Part shown: in pieces, positions 40,956 to 49,165 of the stretch
How positions within the stretch are numbered: the stretch's first letter is position 1
Layout: each line of letters opens with the position of its first letter
From: UBA11574 sp963752565
Lineage (GTDB): Bacteria; Desulfobacterota; Desulfobacteria; Desulfobacterales; UBA11574
Assembly: GCA_963752565.1 (NCBI GenBank)
Contig: CAVVZC010000013.1
Location: 186,001-250,000, forward strand
Reading direction: 5' to 3'
DNA length: 64,000 nt
Translations under genes and position numbers: made by a program
The notes under the pieces: generated by a model
Database searches by the model: none
Seen by the model: the letters and a program-made list of their open reading frames with translations, nothing else
What the model was told of the DNA's origin: nothing

Positions 40956-42158
40956 CTATTTACTATTTACTGTTTTCTCAAATACACCGGTTATTTTTTC
41001 TATCCGCTGGGATAGCTCCTCCTCTGTCCAAGATAGTTTTATCAGCATGGATATGTTCCTGGACAAAATACTGTCCGACTTGGGAAACTGTATCTTTTCA
41101 TAATCAGGAAGTTCTTTAATTAGAGTCATCGGCAGCCTGGCGGGAGACTTGAGCTTCTTGAAATGATCCCACTGTCGAATATAATGCCAGTTGTTGTCAT
41201 ACCAGTAAAAGCAGGAATCAACACCTGCGCTACCCAGAGACGCTGCCGCCTCTCGGGCTTGAGATTCATCCGGTAGGAAGAAAGAGAGAAATGTCGCAGA
41301 GTCTCCTTTCGGATCGGGGATATTTCTAAAACTGATTTCAGGAAACTGGGCCAAGGCATCTTTGATGGCTTTTTTATGCAACCTCTGTTTTTCCAGAATA
41401 AAATCGAGCTTTTTAAGCTGAGCCAGCCCAACTGCGGCATTCAGCTCACTGATACGGAAATTTGTTCCCAAAATTGGATGGCCTTCGAGACCCCGGTCAT
41501 TGCCGATGTGGTCATGTCCGTGATCAGCATATGCATCTGCAAGGGTATAAAGTTCTTTATCATCGGTGACAACGGCCCCGCCCTCACCGCAAGTAATCGT
41601 TTTGACAGGATCGAATGAGAAACAACCCATTTGGCCAAATGTACCCAGCGATTTTCCGTTAAACGTACCGCCCAGGGACTGGCAGGCGTCTTCAATCAAT
41701 AGAAGCCCCTTTTGATCGCAAAAACGTCGTATCTCTTCAATATGTGCCATGGCCCCGCACATATGGACCGGCATTACAGCCTTTGTCCGAGAGGTGATAA
41801 CGGATTCAATGGATTCGGGGTCCAGACAAAGTGTTTCATCAATCTCAGAAAAAACAGGGACTGCACCGGCGCCTAAAATCGCTTCAATGGTTGCGACAAA
41901 CGTAAACGGTGGTATAACGACTTCGTCTCCTGCACCGATTCCGCATGCCGCTAATGCAATACAAAGCGCTGCCGTACCACTGGAACTGAGATGACAATAC
42001 TCGGAACCGATTCGTTTTGCCAGTTCAGATTCAAATGTTTTTGCCTTCCAGTGCCCTTTCCGGACGCCGTCGAAACCATAACGGAACAACACACCCGTAT
42101 CAAGAACATCTTGAACTTCTTTGCGTTCTTCGTCGCCAAATATTTCAAAGCCCGGCAT
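40956..42158 (-). CDS. kdnA: 8-amino-3,8-dideoxy-D-manno-octulosonate transaminase (KdnA)
   Basis: 400 residues, DegT/DnrJ/EryC1/StrS PLP aminotransferase. MPGFEIFGDEERKEVQDVL is the characteristic KdnA start, followed by LSSSGTAALCIAL, VIPPFTFVATIEAI, IEDACQSLGG and FSFDPVKTITCGEGGA (PLP Lys), with DHGHDHIGNDRG and CFYWYDNNWHYI as in Shewanella KdnA. It aminates the C8 aldehyde made by KdnB, using glutamate. The product Kdo8N replaces Kdo in lipopolysaccharide. The start is ATG 42158 after AAGGAGATTCATC; the ORF extends upstream without support. Confidence 0.93.
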   Translation of the reverse strand: MPGFEIFGDEERKEVQDVLDTGVLFRYGFDGVRKGHWKAKTFESELAKRIGSEYCHLSSSGTAALCIALAACGIGAGDEVVIPPFTFVATIEAILGAGAVPVFSEIDETLCLDPESIESVITSRTKAVMPVHMCGAMAHIEEIRRFCDQKGLLLIEDACQSLGGTFNGKSLGTFGQMGCFSFDPVKTITCGEGGAVVTDDKELYTLADAYADHGHDHIGNDRGLEGHPILGTNFRISELNAAVGLAQLKKLDFILEKQRLHKKAIKDALAQFPEISFRNIPDPKGDSATFLSFFLPDESQAREAAASLGSAGVDSCFYWYDNNWHYIRQWDHFKKLKSPARLPMTLIKELPDYEKIQFPKSDSILSRNISMLIKLSWTEEELSQRIEKITGVFEKTVNSK

Positions 42159-42201
42159 GATGAATCTCCTTGTTGAATTATTTATAAGCAAAAATCCTAT
42201 C

Positions 42202-42534
42202 CCAGAGGAACAGATTTTGGTTATCCCCAAAGGGGATTTGCTTTGTTGGAATTCATTGAATTATTGAAATTACAAATATCAAATCACAAATATCAAACAA
42301 TTCCCAATGACCGAAATTCGAAAATCCAAACAATGGCTTGTGCTGGAAGGTTTTGGTCATTGTATATTGGAATTTGAAATTTATTTGGCATTTGGTGCTT
42401 GGAATTTGTGATTTTAGACACAAAACTCCAAGGCAGAGCCATCTATCTCTGACTCCCGCATTGCTGGACAGGCAAGGCCCATTGAAAATCCCGCCACGCG
42501 GGGAAGGACCAGGTTTTTCAGGGCAAAATAAAAT
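42202..42534 (+). repeat. 0.3-kb intergenic repeat, copy 1
   Basis: About 330 bp closely similar to 54507-54824 in the same orientation: GGTTATCCCCAAAGGGGATT, long runs of CAAATATCAAA / TTGGAATTTG words, TTTTAGACACAAAACTCCAA, ATCTATCTCTGACTCCCGCA and CCCGCCACGCGGGG. ORFs through it are low complexity and not credible. The right end contains a small G/C hairpin. Confidence 0.8.
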
Positions 42535-42554
42535 CGCGTAGCCAAAAAACCAAC

Positions 42555-43925
42555 TCATCCCCCTTTATCCGCAAGGTTTTGGTCTTTGGCGAAAGCATCC
42601 TTAAAGTACTTCCTCATCGCAATACGTGCGTAATAAGTTGCGCGAAGCCCGATGTATTTTTCGTGGGCCACAATAACGGACAAAGCGATTTTCTTCTCCC
42701 CTTTCTTTTCTTCCGCAAAACCCACAAACCAGTCGTACCGGGCATCGTGGGTTTTATTGTCAATGGAGCCAGTTTTACCACCGATATTAAGCCTTGAAAG
42801 GATTTTATCTTTCCGGTACCGTCGGAAAGCTTTTCTGCCCGTCCCGCTTTTTATGGTCGCTGCCATCAGACGATTCAAAGTTTGGGACGCATTTGGAGTC
42901 ATCACCTGGCTCATCGGAACCAATTTGCTGTTGTAAATGATGCGTCCCTTTTCGTTCACAATCCGATCAACGATGGTGGGTTCCAACAGTTGCCCCTGAT
43001 TGATGATTGCCGAAGCCATCATTGCCCCGTGAATGGGAGACATTTTTGTTTTATTGTTAAATCCACAGGCGATCTCGGCCCACTGATAGGGCTCATCAGA
43101 TAAAGCGACGCAACTGGAATCCACAATAATTTCAAAATCAATGTTCTTGTTGAAACCAAATGCTTTCGCATATTCTTCAAGCGTGTCTTTGCCAAGGTAA
43201 AGGGCGCCGATTTTCCCAAACACCGGATTCACCGACTGGGCAAAGGCGTCCTTAAATGCGATCCGATTGGTGTACCGGTTTTTTCGCTCTTTGAGCTGAG
43301 ACTTATATAAAGTGTGTTTCATGCCGTTGTAAGTAAATACATGGTTTGAACTAAAACCATATTTTTCAATCGCCGCAGATGCGGTAACAATCTTAAAGAT
43401 ACTCGCTGCTGGGAACCTGTTATCAAGGCACGGGTTATTGGACGGATCGGTTTTATCAAAACTCACCATGGATAAAATCTTGCCGGACGTCGGATCCATG
43501 GCTACAATTCCAATGTATCGAGCGGTAGAGGTGTTAAGCTTTGATAGAAGATAATTCTGCAGTCCAATGTTAAGACTGGTCTTCACCCTAAATTTATGAT
43601 CGTTTGAAACGAAATCGAAACTTTTGTCCTTTAGGTTTACGAAGGATGCATGGCTCAGAAGGGTCTGAACGGTCTTTTTGTCGAATGAATGACCATCATT
43701 GAATGGTGAAATATAATCTGATGCTAAATGGGAAAATGATTTCCCGCCAAGACCGCTGGTCATTCCGTAAACCACAACAAACAAAAGGAGAGCCAAAACA
43801 GAACACTTAAGGAAACCATTTACGAATCTTTTTTTTGCTGCAGACCATTTCAGGCCGTCCTGATATTCGCGCCAACCCTGCTTTTCAGGAGTCGTCGTAT
43901 CCGTCTTAATTCTTCGGGGCATCAT
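42555..43925 (-). CDS. Penicillin-binding transpeptidase
   Basis: 456 residues. One N-terminal helix (SVLALLLFVVVYGMTSGL) anchors a periplasmic domain. Transpeptidase motifs: ASIFK (SxxK nucleophile), QSVNP (SxN) and GGKTGS (KTG). A classical PBP2/FtsI dimerisation domain is mostly lacking, so it is a short monofunctional class B or class D-like enzyme. It cross-links or modifies peptidoglycan. It is separated from kdnA by the 0.3-kb repeat and lies downstream of metG on the same strand. Confidence 0.88.
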   Translation of the reverse strand: MMPRRIKTDTTTPEKQGWREYQDGLKWSAAKKRFVNGFLKCSVLALLLFVVVYGMTSGLGGKSFSHLASDYISPFNDGHSFDKKTVQTLLSHASFVNLKDKSFDFVSNDHKFRVKTSLNIGLQNYLLSKLNTSTARYIGIVAMDPTSGKILSMVSFDKTDPSNNPCLDNRFPAASIFKIVTASAAIEKYGFSSNHVFTYNGMKHTLYKSQLKERKNRYTNRIAFKDAFAQSVNPVFGKIGALYLGKDTLEEYAKAFGFNKNIDFEIIVDSSCVALSDEPYQWAEIACGFNNKTKMSPIHGAMMASAIINQGQLLEPTIVDRIVNEKGRIIYNSKLVPMSQVMTPNASQTLNRLMAATIKSGTGRKAFRRYRKDKILSRLNIGGKTGSIDNKTHDARYDWFVGFAEEKKGEKKIALSVIVAHEKYIGLRATYYARIAMRKYFKDAFAKDQNLADKGG

Positions 43926-43929
43926 ATTT

Positions 43930-43987
43930 ATTTATAATTATAGTTTTTTTATAACCCTTTCATTATTTGAAACACTCGGTTTGGGTT
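43930..43987 (-). repeat. Stop-codon-adjacent repeat, copy 2 (after metG)
   Basis: Immediately follows the metG stop on the minus strand: AACCCAAACCGAGTGTTTC, AAATAATGAAAGGGTTAT, A/T tail. More diverged than copies 1 and 3. Confidence 0.55.
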
Positions 43988-45910
43988 TTAGCTAAGAGAC
44001 GTACCTGGTTTCACTTTTTTATCCAGAATTGCGACTGCGCAGCTATCTTTTTCAACAGCAGCCAACAACATACCGTTAGAAAGGATCCCCATCAACCTGG
44101 CCGGTTTCAGGTTCGCAACGACAACAACCTGCTTCCCCTCCAGATCCTTTGGAGAATAGGTCTCCGATATACCGGCCACGATGGTCCGTTTTTCCCCCAT
44201 GTCAACTTCAAGCTTTAACAATTTTTTTGCCCGAGGGAGCACCTCGGCATGAATGACGGTAGCGACCCTGAGATCTATTTTATTAAATTCTTCGAGAGTT
44301 ATCTCAGGTTTAATGTCAAGCGCCATATCTCGTGTATCCTTCTTCCCGGGTGATGCCATAGGCTCTTTTTTAAGATCGATCCTTGGGAAAAGCGTAATTG
44401 ATTTCGGCACCCTCGTTCCGGGTATCAGGGTTTTCCACTTTTTAAGGATATCAATACTAAAAAACTGCCTCTTCGAATCAATACCGAGATGTTTCTGCAT
44501 GGTTTCCGCAGTTTCCGGCATTATTGGATAGATTAGGCCGGATATGATCCTAAGTGATTCAAGGAGATTATAAATGACGACTTCAAGCTGTTTACGGCTG
44601 GATTTTTTCTTCGCAAGCACCCAAGGGGTCGTAAGGTCAATATATTTGTTCATATGGTTGATAAATTTCCAAATTGCCATGATCGCATTGTTAAAGGCAA
44701 ATCTCTTCATATGTTTTTCGAATTCGGCAATGGTTTCTAATGCCTCTGATTCCAAACCGAGGTCCAATTCACTTTCCACCTTAATATCAATTTTAGGAAC
44801 GACTCCGGAAAAATATTTATGGACCATTGCAAGAACTCTGCTAAATAGATTCCCAAGATCATTCGCAAGATCAGAATTAATTCGTTGTATCAGTGCTTTC
44901 TCACTGAAATTGGAATCGAGCCCGAAGGTCATATCTCGCATCAGAAAAAATCGAAACGCATCGAGACCGTAAACATTTTTAAGTTGAAGCGGCTCTACGA
45001 CATTCCCGATGCTTTTGGACATTTTGCTTTGATCGACATTCCAGTACCCATGGACATGCAAATGCTTGTATAAGGGAATTTCTGCCGCCTTGAGCATGAT
45101 CGGCCAGTAAATGCCATGGGGTTTTAATATATCCTTGGCGATAATGTGCTGGGCATGCGGCCAGAAAGTTCTAAACCGATCTCCATCCGGATACCCCAGG
45201 GCTGAAACGTAGTTTAAAAGCGCATCAAACCAAACATAGGTGACATATTCTTTATCAAAGGGCAGTGTAATCCCCCAGTTAAGGCGCGTTTTAGGTCTGG
45301 ATATGCAGAGGTCCTCAAGCGGCTCTTTGAGAAAGGATAGAACTTCATTTCTATAACGTTTCGGGCTTATGAAATCAGGATTGTCATGAATATGATCAAT
45401 CAGCCAGTCTTGATAGCGACTCATCTTGAAAAAGTAGTTGGATTCTTTTATGGGTTCAGGCGTTGTTTCGTGATCAGGGCACTTGCCGTCAACCAACTCT
45501 CGATCTGTATAAAAGCGCTCACACCCAAAGCAATAAAGCCCCTGGTATTCACTGAAATAGATATCCCCCGAATCATAGATCTGTTGCATGATCTGTTTTA
45601 CCAACACCATATGGGAAGCATCCGTCGTACGGATGAAATAACTGTATTTGATATTGAGTTCAGGCCAAAGATCTCTGAAGAGTCCGCTTATTTTGTCACT
45701 GTAGGTCTTGGGGCTTAAATTCTCTTTCTTGGCAGCCCGAACGACCTTATCGCCATGTTCATCTGTACCTGTTAGAAAAAAACTCTCTGCCCGGAGCATG
45801 GAATGAAATCTACAGGCAACATCGGCCACAATCGTTGTATAAGCGTGCCCAAGATGGGGCCTGGCATTCACATAATATATTGGCGTGGTTATATAAAAAG
45901 GGTTAACCAT
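43988..45910 (-). CDS. metG: Methionyl-tRNA synthetase
   Basis: 640 residues. TPIYYVNARPHLGHAYT holds the HIGH-type motif (HLGH), CFGCERFYTDRELVDGKCPDH the zinc knuckle and DQSKMSKSIGNV the KMSKS loop. A C-terminal EMAP/Trbp111 tRNA-binding domain (DLRVATVIHAEVLPRAKKL, LKPARLMGILSNGM) follows. ATG 45910 gives the usual MVNPFYITTPIYY start; the longer ORF begins at TTG. It is followed on the same strand by the penicillin-binding protein and preceded by ricT. Confidence 0.97.
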   Translation of the reverse strand: MVNPFYITTPIYYVNARPHLGHAYTTIVADVACRFHSMLRAESFFLTGTDEHGDKVVRAAKKENLSPKTYSDKISGLFRDLWPELNIKYSYFIRTTDASHMVLVKQIMQQIYDSGDIYFSEYQGLYCFGCERFYTDRELVDGKCPDHETTPEPIKESNYFFKMSRYQDWLIDHIHDNPDFISPKRYRNEVLSFLKEPLEDLCISRPKTRLNWGITLPFDKEYVTYVWFDALLNYVSALGYPDGDRFRTFWPHAQHIIAKDILKPHGIYWPIMLKAAEIPLYKHLHVHGYWNVDQSKMSKSIGNVVEPLQLKNVYGLDAFRFFLMRDMTFGLDSNFSEKALIQRINSDLANDLGNLFSRVLAMVHKYFSGVVPKIDIKVESELDLGLESEALETIAEFEKHMKRFAFNNAIMAIWKFINHMNKYIDLTTPWVLAKKKSSRKQLEVVIYNLLESLRIISGLIYPIMPETAETMQKHLGIDSKRQFFSIDILKKWKTLIPGTRVPKSITLFPRIDLKKEPMASPGKKDTRDMALDIKPEITLEEFNKIDLRVATVIHAEVLPRAKKLLKLEVDMGEKRTIVAGISETYSPKDLEGKQVVVVANLKPARLMGILSNGMLLAAVEKDSCAVAILDKKVKPGTSLS

Positions 45911-45945
45911 ATTTTTTCTCAAAGTTAAAATCAAATGGATACTTT

Positions 45946-46010
45946 AAAAATTTATTTCGGTCTCCTGCTTCAAAGGCTTTTTAGCAATGTCCAGGTGTGA
46001 AACTCGAGCT
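45946..46010. repeat. Dispersed ~75-bp repeat, copy E
   Basis: TTATTTCGGTCTCCTGCTTC, AAAGGCTTTTTAGCAATG and TGTGAAACTCGAGCT. It shares its interior with the copies at 3340 and 49017. It ends three bases before the ricT stop codon. Confidence 0.5.
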
Positions 46011-46012
46011 AT

Positions 46013-46819
46013 TTATTTATTTATAATCTCATCGACCCGCACCTCTATTTCCTGACCATCTTCTAAACGAATCGCAATGCGATTGTATATCGCATTATGA
46101 CGTATCACTTTGCCTTTTCCATTTTTAGTATTAACCGCATCCCCGACATTGGGAAATTTCTCCTTTATTTTTTTATACATTTCATGCTCAAAAGTTAGAC
46201 AACACATGAGTCTACCACACTGCCCGGAAATTTTAGTGGGATTTAACGACAGCCCTTGTTCTTTTGCCATTCTTATGGAAACTGGCCCGAATTTCTCGAT
46301 AAATGCAGAGCAGCATATTTCACGCCCGCATCTTCCTATACCACCGCACATTTTTGCCTGATTACGTATGCCAACCTGCCGCATCTCTACTCTGACACCG
46401 AATTTTTTAACCAGCATTTTTACGAGTTGACGGAAATCAACACGACCTTCAGATGTGAAAAAAAATGTCAATTTACTTGCATCAAAGGCGCTTTCAACAT
46501 TAAAAAGGTTCATTTTAAGATCAAGCTCCCGAATGCAGCTCAGACAGTAGGCATGGGCCTGTTTTTCTGTCTCAGTATTTTTTTCTCTTTGGTAAAAGTC
46601 TTCTTGGCTTGCCAGACGAAACACTTTTTTAAGAGGCTTTCCCAATTGCTTCGCCGCAGATTGGTCGTATGGCACCGGAGGGACCACCACTATTCCTAAT
46701 CCGAGCCCTTGCTCAGTTTCAACGATCACATGGTCTCCTCTATTAAGGACAAATGCACCGCTATCAAAATCATAAACCTTTCCGGCAGGTTTGAATCTTA
46801 TTCCAACGACTTTTTTCAT
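46013..46819 (-). CDS. ricT: RicT/YaaT (PSP1) family protein
   Basis: 268 residues. The PSP1 C-terminal domain is complete: FFTSEGRVDFRQLVKML, GVRVEMRQVGIRNQAKMCGG, CGREICCSAFIEKFGPVSI and GRLMCCLTFEHEMY. The Cys residues match those that bind Fe-S in the Bacillus RicA/F/T complex, which affects RNase Y. Its place next to holB is conserved in many bacteria. Role in this organism is inferred. Confidence 0.9.
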   Translation of the reverse strand: MKKVVGIRFKPAGKVYDFDSGAFVLNRGDHVIVETEQGLGLGIVVVPPVPYDQSAAKQLGKPLKKVFRLASQEDFYQREKNTETEKQAHAYCLSCIRELDLKMNLFNVESAFDASKLTFFFTSEGRVDFRQLVKMLVKKFGVRVEMRQVGIRNQAKMCGGIGRCGREICCSAFIEKFGPVSIRMAKEQGLSLNPTKISGQCGRLMCCLTFEHEMYKKIKEKFPNVGDAVNTKNGKGKVIRHNAIYNRIAIRLEDGQEIEVRVDEIINK

Positions 46820-46914
46820 ATATTTAATTTCTAAAGATTTTCATTACTAATAGGCAAAATAGATACTCGACAGAACCCTATTTAAAAATACATGTACCTA
46901 TTAAAATTTTCGGT

Positions 46915-47988
46915 TCACACTTTTGCAAGACGCATAATCAACACTTCCAAGGTGAGTCGCAAATTGATGTTGGCCTGAATATTTTTCTGTGCCAAATGAA
47001 TATTGTCAATTTTTGAAAGAAGTGAGGCAACGGCCATCTTTTGGGAATGTCGTTGAATTTTTTCTCTCAAATCTTTGTTCATGATTTGTGCTGGATGAAA
47101 TTTACCGATAACAAGATCTCTGAACCAGGATTTCATCACCTCTAAAGAATCGGCAAGGGCCACTTTGTTTTTTGATAGATTTTCTGCAAATGCCAAGCGC
47201 GAAGGGATAGACATTAAAGATAATGATTCAACGCTGTTTAGCAGCCAGGCCCTTCGTTTGATCCAGTCTATTTTACTCATGTGACGCATCATGGAAAGGG
47301 CCTTGGATATACTGCCGTTTGCCATGGTCGCAATTATCTTGGCATCATCGTGACTGGCGTCTTGTTTTTCGACGAGCAACGCCTCGATGTGATGGTGGGG
47401 AATCGGGCTAAATCTAATGTGCTGGCAGCGTGAAACAATCGTGGGAAGAAGATCAGATGTATGCACGGCAGTAAGTATCAGAACAGTTCGGTCAGGAGGT
47501 TCCTCCAACATCTTTAAGAGGGCATTACCTGCTGCAGGATTCATCGCCTGAGCATCGCTTATAATGACCACACGCAATCTTGCCTCATATGGTTTCATGG
47601 TGAGGGTATGACAAAGATTACGTATTTGATTAATCCTGATAAAATTACCCGTCGGTTCTATCAGGATAATATCCGGATGATTACCGGACTTGATTTTACT
47701 GCATGATTTGCAACATCCACAAATTCCGCTTTTTGTTGTTATTTTCTGAATCGTGCTACGGTTAGCTCGAATTTTTTTCTCTCTAGGAAGATTTTCACCC
47801 CCATGACCCATACAGTTACTCGCCATAGCTGTCGCCATAGCTGTAGTTTTTTTGCCCACACCTTCAATTCCGAGAAAAAGAAGGGCATGAGGTATGGTCT
47901 CATTTCGAAGAAGCGTCGTCAAAAGTCGAATCGGTTTTTCTTGACCCAATATCGACTCAAATCCAAACATCGATTGAAAACCAGTCAC
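46915..47988 (-). CDS. holB: DNA polymerase III subunit delta'
   Basis: 357 residues. Walker A is degenerate (GIEGVGKKTTA), a zinc knuckle CGCCKSCSKIKSGNHPDI follows, then ISDAQAMNPAAGNALLKMLE and LPTIVSRCQHI (sensor/SRC motif). The delta' subunit is part of the clamp loader. Start: GTG 47988 lies four bases after the IHF stop; ATG 47970 (MFGFESILGQEKP) is equally possible. ricT follows. Confidence 0.9.
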   Translation of the reverse strand: MTGFQSMFGFESILGQEKPIRLLTTLLRNETIPHALLFLGIEGVGKKTTAMATAMASNCMGHGGENLPREKKIRANRSTIQKITTKSGICGCCKSCSKIKSGNHPDIILIEPTGNFIRINQIRNLCHTLTMKPYEARLRVVIISDAQAMNPAAGNALLKMLEEPPDRTVLILTAVHTSDLLPTIVSRCQHIRFSPIPHHHIEALLVEKQDASHDDAKIIATMANGSISKALSMMRHMSKIDWIKRRAWLLNSVESLSLMSIPSRLAFAENLSKNKVALADSLEVMKSWFRDLVIGKFHPAQIMNKDLREKIQRHSQKMAVASLLSKIDNIHLAQKNIQANINLRLTLEVLIMRLAKV

Positions 47989-47992
47989 AAAT

Positions 47993-48268
47993 TTAACAAT
48001 CTACACGTTCTTTTAATTCTTTTCCGGATTTGAAAAATGGGAGTTTCTTGGGTTGTATCTGAACCTTTCCCCCAGTTTTAGGATTTCTTCCGGTATAGCT
48101 TTTATAGTTTTTAACAAAAAAACTGCACAGGCCCCGAATCTCAACACGTTCACCTTTTACCATGGCATCTGCCATGTTATCGAAAAATACCTGGACCACT
48201 TTTGCCGCTTCTGCTTTAGAAATGTTTGCTTCGTTTTTCAAAGCGGAGATTAGCTCCAACTTGTTCAT
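47993..48268 (-). CDS. HU/IHF-family DNA-bending protein
   Basis: 91 residues. The body (KLELISALKNEANISKAEAA, GERVEIRGLCSFFVKNYKS) and the DNA-binding arm GRNPKTGGKVQIQPKKLPFF are canonical. The arm and length resemble IHF subunits rather than HU, but I cannot decide alpha or beta. IHF would assist sigma-54 promoters such as those at 10.4 and 12.2 kb. AAGGAGGATAT sets the start; holB follows at once. Confidence 0.92.
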   Translation of the reverse strand: MNKLELISALKNEANISKAEAAKVVQVFFDNMADAMVKGERVEIRGLCSFFVKNYKSYTGRNPKTGGKVQIQPKKLPFFKSGKELKERVDC

Positions 48269-48461
48269 ATATCCTCCTTCTTACAATATCTGGCAAAAAT
48301 TTAACGTCTCGTAATTTTAATTATTAATTGAATGTGTTCTTTTTACAGCAAAATCCTTAAATGTCAAACAAATCGTATGATGATTTTATAGAACTCCCGC
48401 AGCGTAAACTTAGCAGGAAATTTAATCCTTATAAAATGCAAACCTACAGTAAGTCAAGTGG

Positions 48462-48989
48462 TTATGATAATATTTCCGGTAGTATCTCAATATCCTCTTC
48501 ACTCACGTCCACCCCTGCATACTGTCCAAGTGCTTCGATGTCAACGATCACACGTCCTTTTCCCCTGTATCGAGCAAATGTACCGATGACGCCGGCAAAT
48601 GGTCCATAAACGACGATTACCCTATCCCCTTTTCTAAAACGGGTGCCTGTGGTAACAGTATTGTCCCCTTTAACCATAATCTTTAATGAGTCTATGGTAT
48701 CTGAAGGAACAGAAACTGGGCCTTCTTTGTTGCCGATTAAGCGAACAACCCCGACTGTTTTTACAATTTCAAGGTGTTCGACCGGCTCCAGATTGGTTTT
48801 CACAAACAGGTATCCAGGAAAAAGTGGGACTCTGATCATCACTTTCCGGTCACGACGTTTGCTTCTGACCTGAACTTTAGGCAGAAAAACCTCCATGGAT
48901 TTTTTGATCAGACCTTCGTTGACCACGTTTTCGAACCTGCTTTTGGTGTGCAGGACATACCATGAATATTTAAGTTCTGAAAGTGTCAT
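48462..48989 (-). CDS. NusG-like transcription antiterminator (UpxY/RfaH type)
   Basis: About 175 residues starting MTLSELKYSWYVLHTKSRFE. The NGN domain (WYVLHTKSRFENVVNEGL, VRVPLFPGYLFVKT) and a KOW domain (FRKGDRVIVVYGPFAGVIGT) are present. Specialised NusG paralogues of this size act on long polysaccharide or secretion operons. The general NusG would sit with secE/rplK, which are not here. The ORF extends upstream 16 codons into repeat copy C, so the start is uncertain. Confidence 0.88.
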   Translation of the reverse strand: MTLSELKYSWYVLHTKSRFENVVNEGLIKKSMEVFLPKVQVRSKRRDRKVMIRVPLFPGYLFVKTNLEPVEHLEIVKTVGVVRLIGNKEGPVSVPSDTIDSLKIMVKGDNTVTTGTRFRKGDRVIVVYGPFAGVIGTFARYRGKGRVIVDIEALGQYAGVDVSEEDIEILPEILS

Positions 48990-49016
48990 TTTATCTGTTG
49001 GTTCAAGCTTCACATC

Positions 49017-49118
49017 TTTAATTTTCAGTAACGTCAATACAGGAGCGCAGACCGGGAAAATTTATTTCGTCCCGCGACTTCAAAGGCTTTTTAGCCATAT
49101 TCCGGAGCAAAATTGTGG
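49017..49118. repeat. Dispersed repeat, copy C (composite)
   Basis: Combines both sub-types: TTTCAGTAACGTCAATAC and GCAGACCGGGAAAATTT as in copies A and B, then CGACTTCAAAGGCTTTTTAG and CCATATTCCGG as in D and E. It overlaps the longest possible NusG-like ORF. Confidence 0.5.
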
Positions 49119-49165
49119 TCGCTAATATATCCTCTTTAAATGAATAAGTCCAGTTTGATTTTATT

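Noticed and set aside
42253..42558. 101-codon ORF in the 0.3-kb repeat (and similar at 54526)
   Set aside because: Low-complexity translation of TTGGAATTTG-type repeat words; not protein-like.
43988..45910. metG considered atypical because its motif is HLGH
   Set aside because: HLGH is a normal variant of HIGH in MetRS, and KMSKS is intact.
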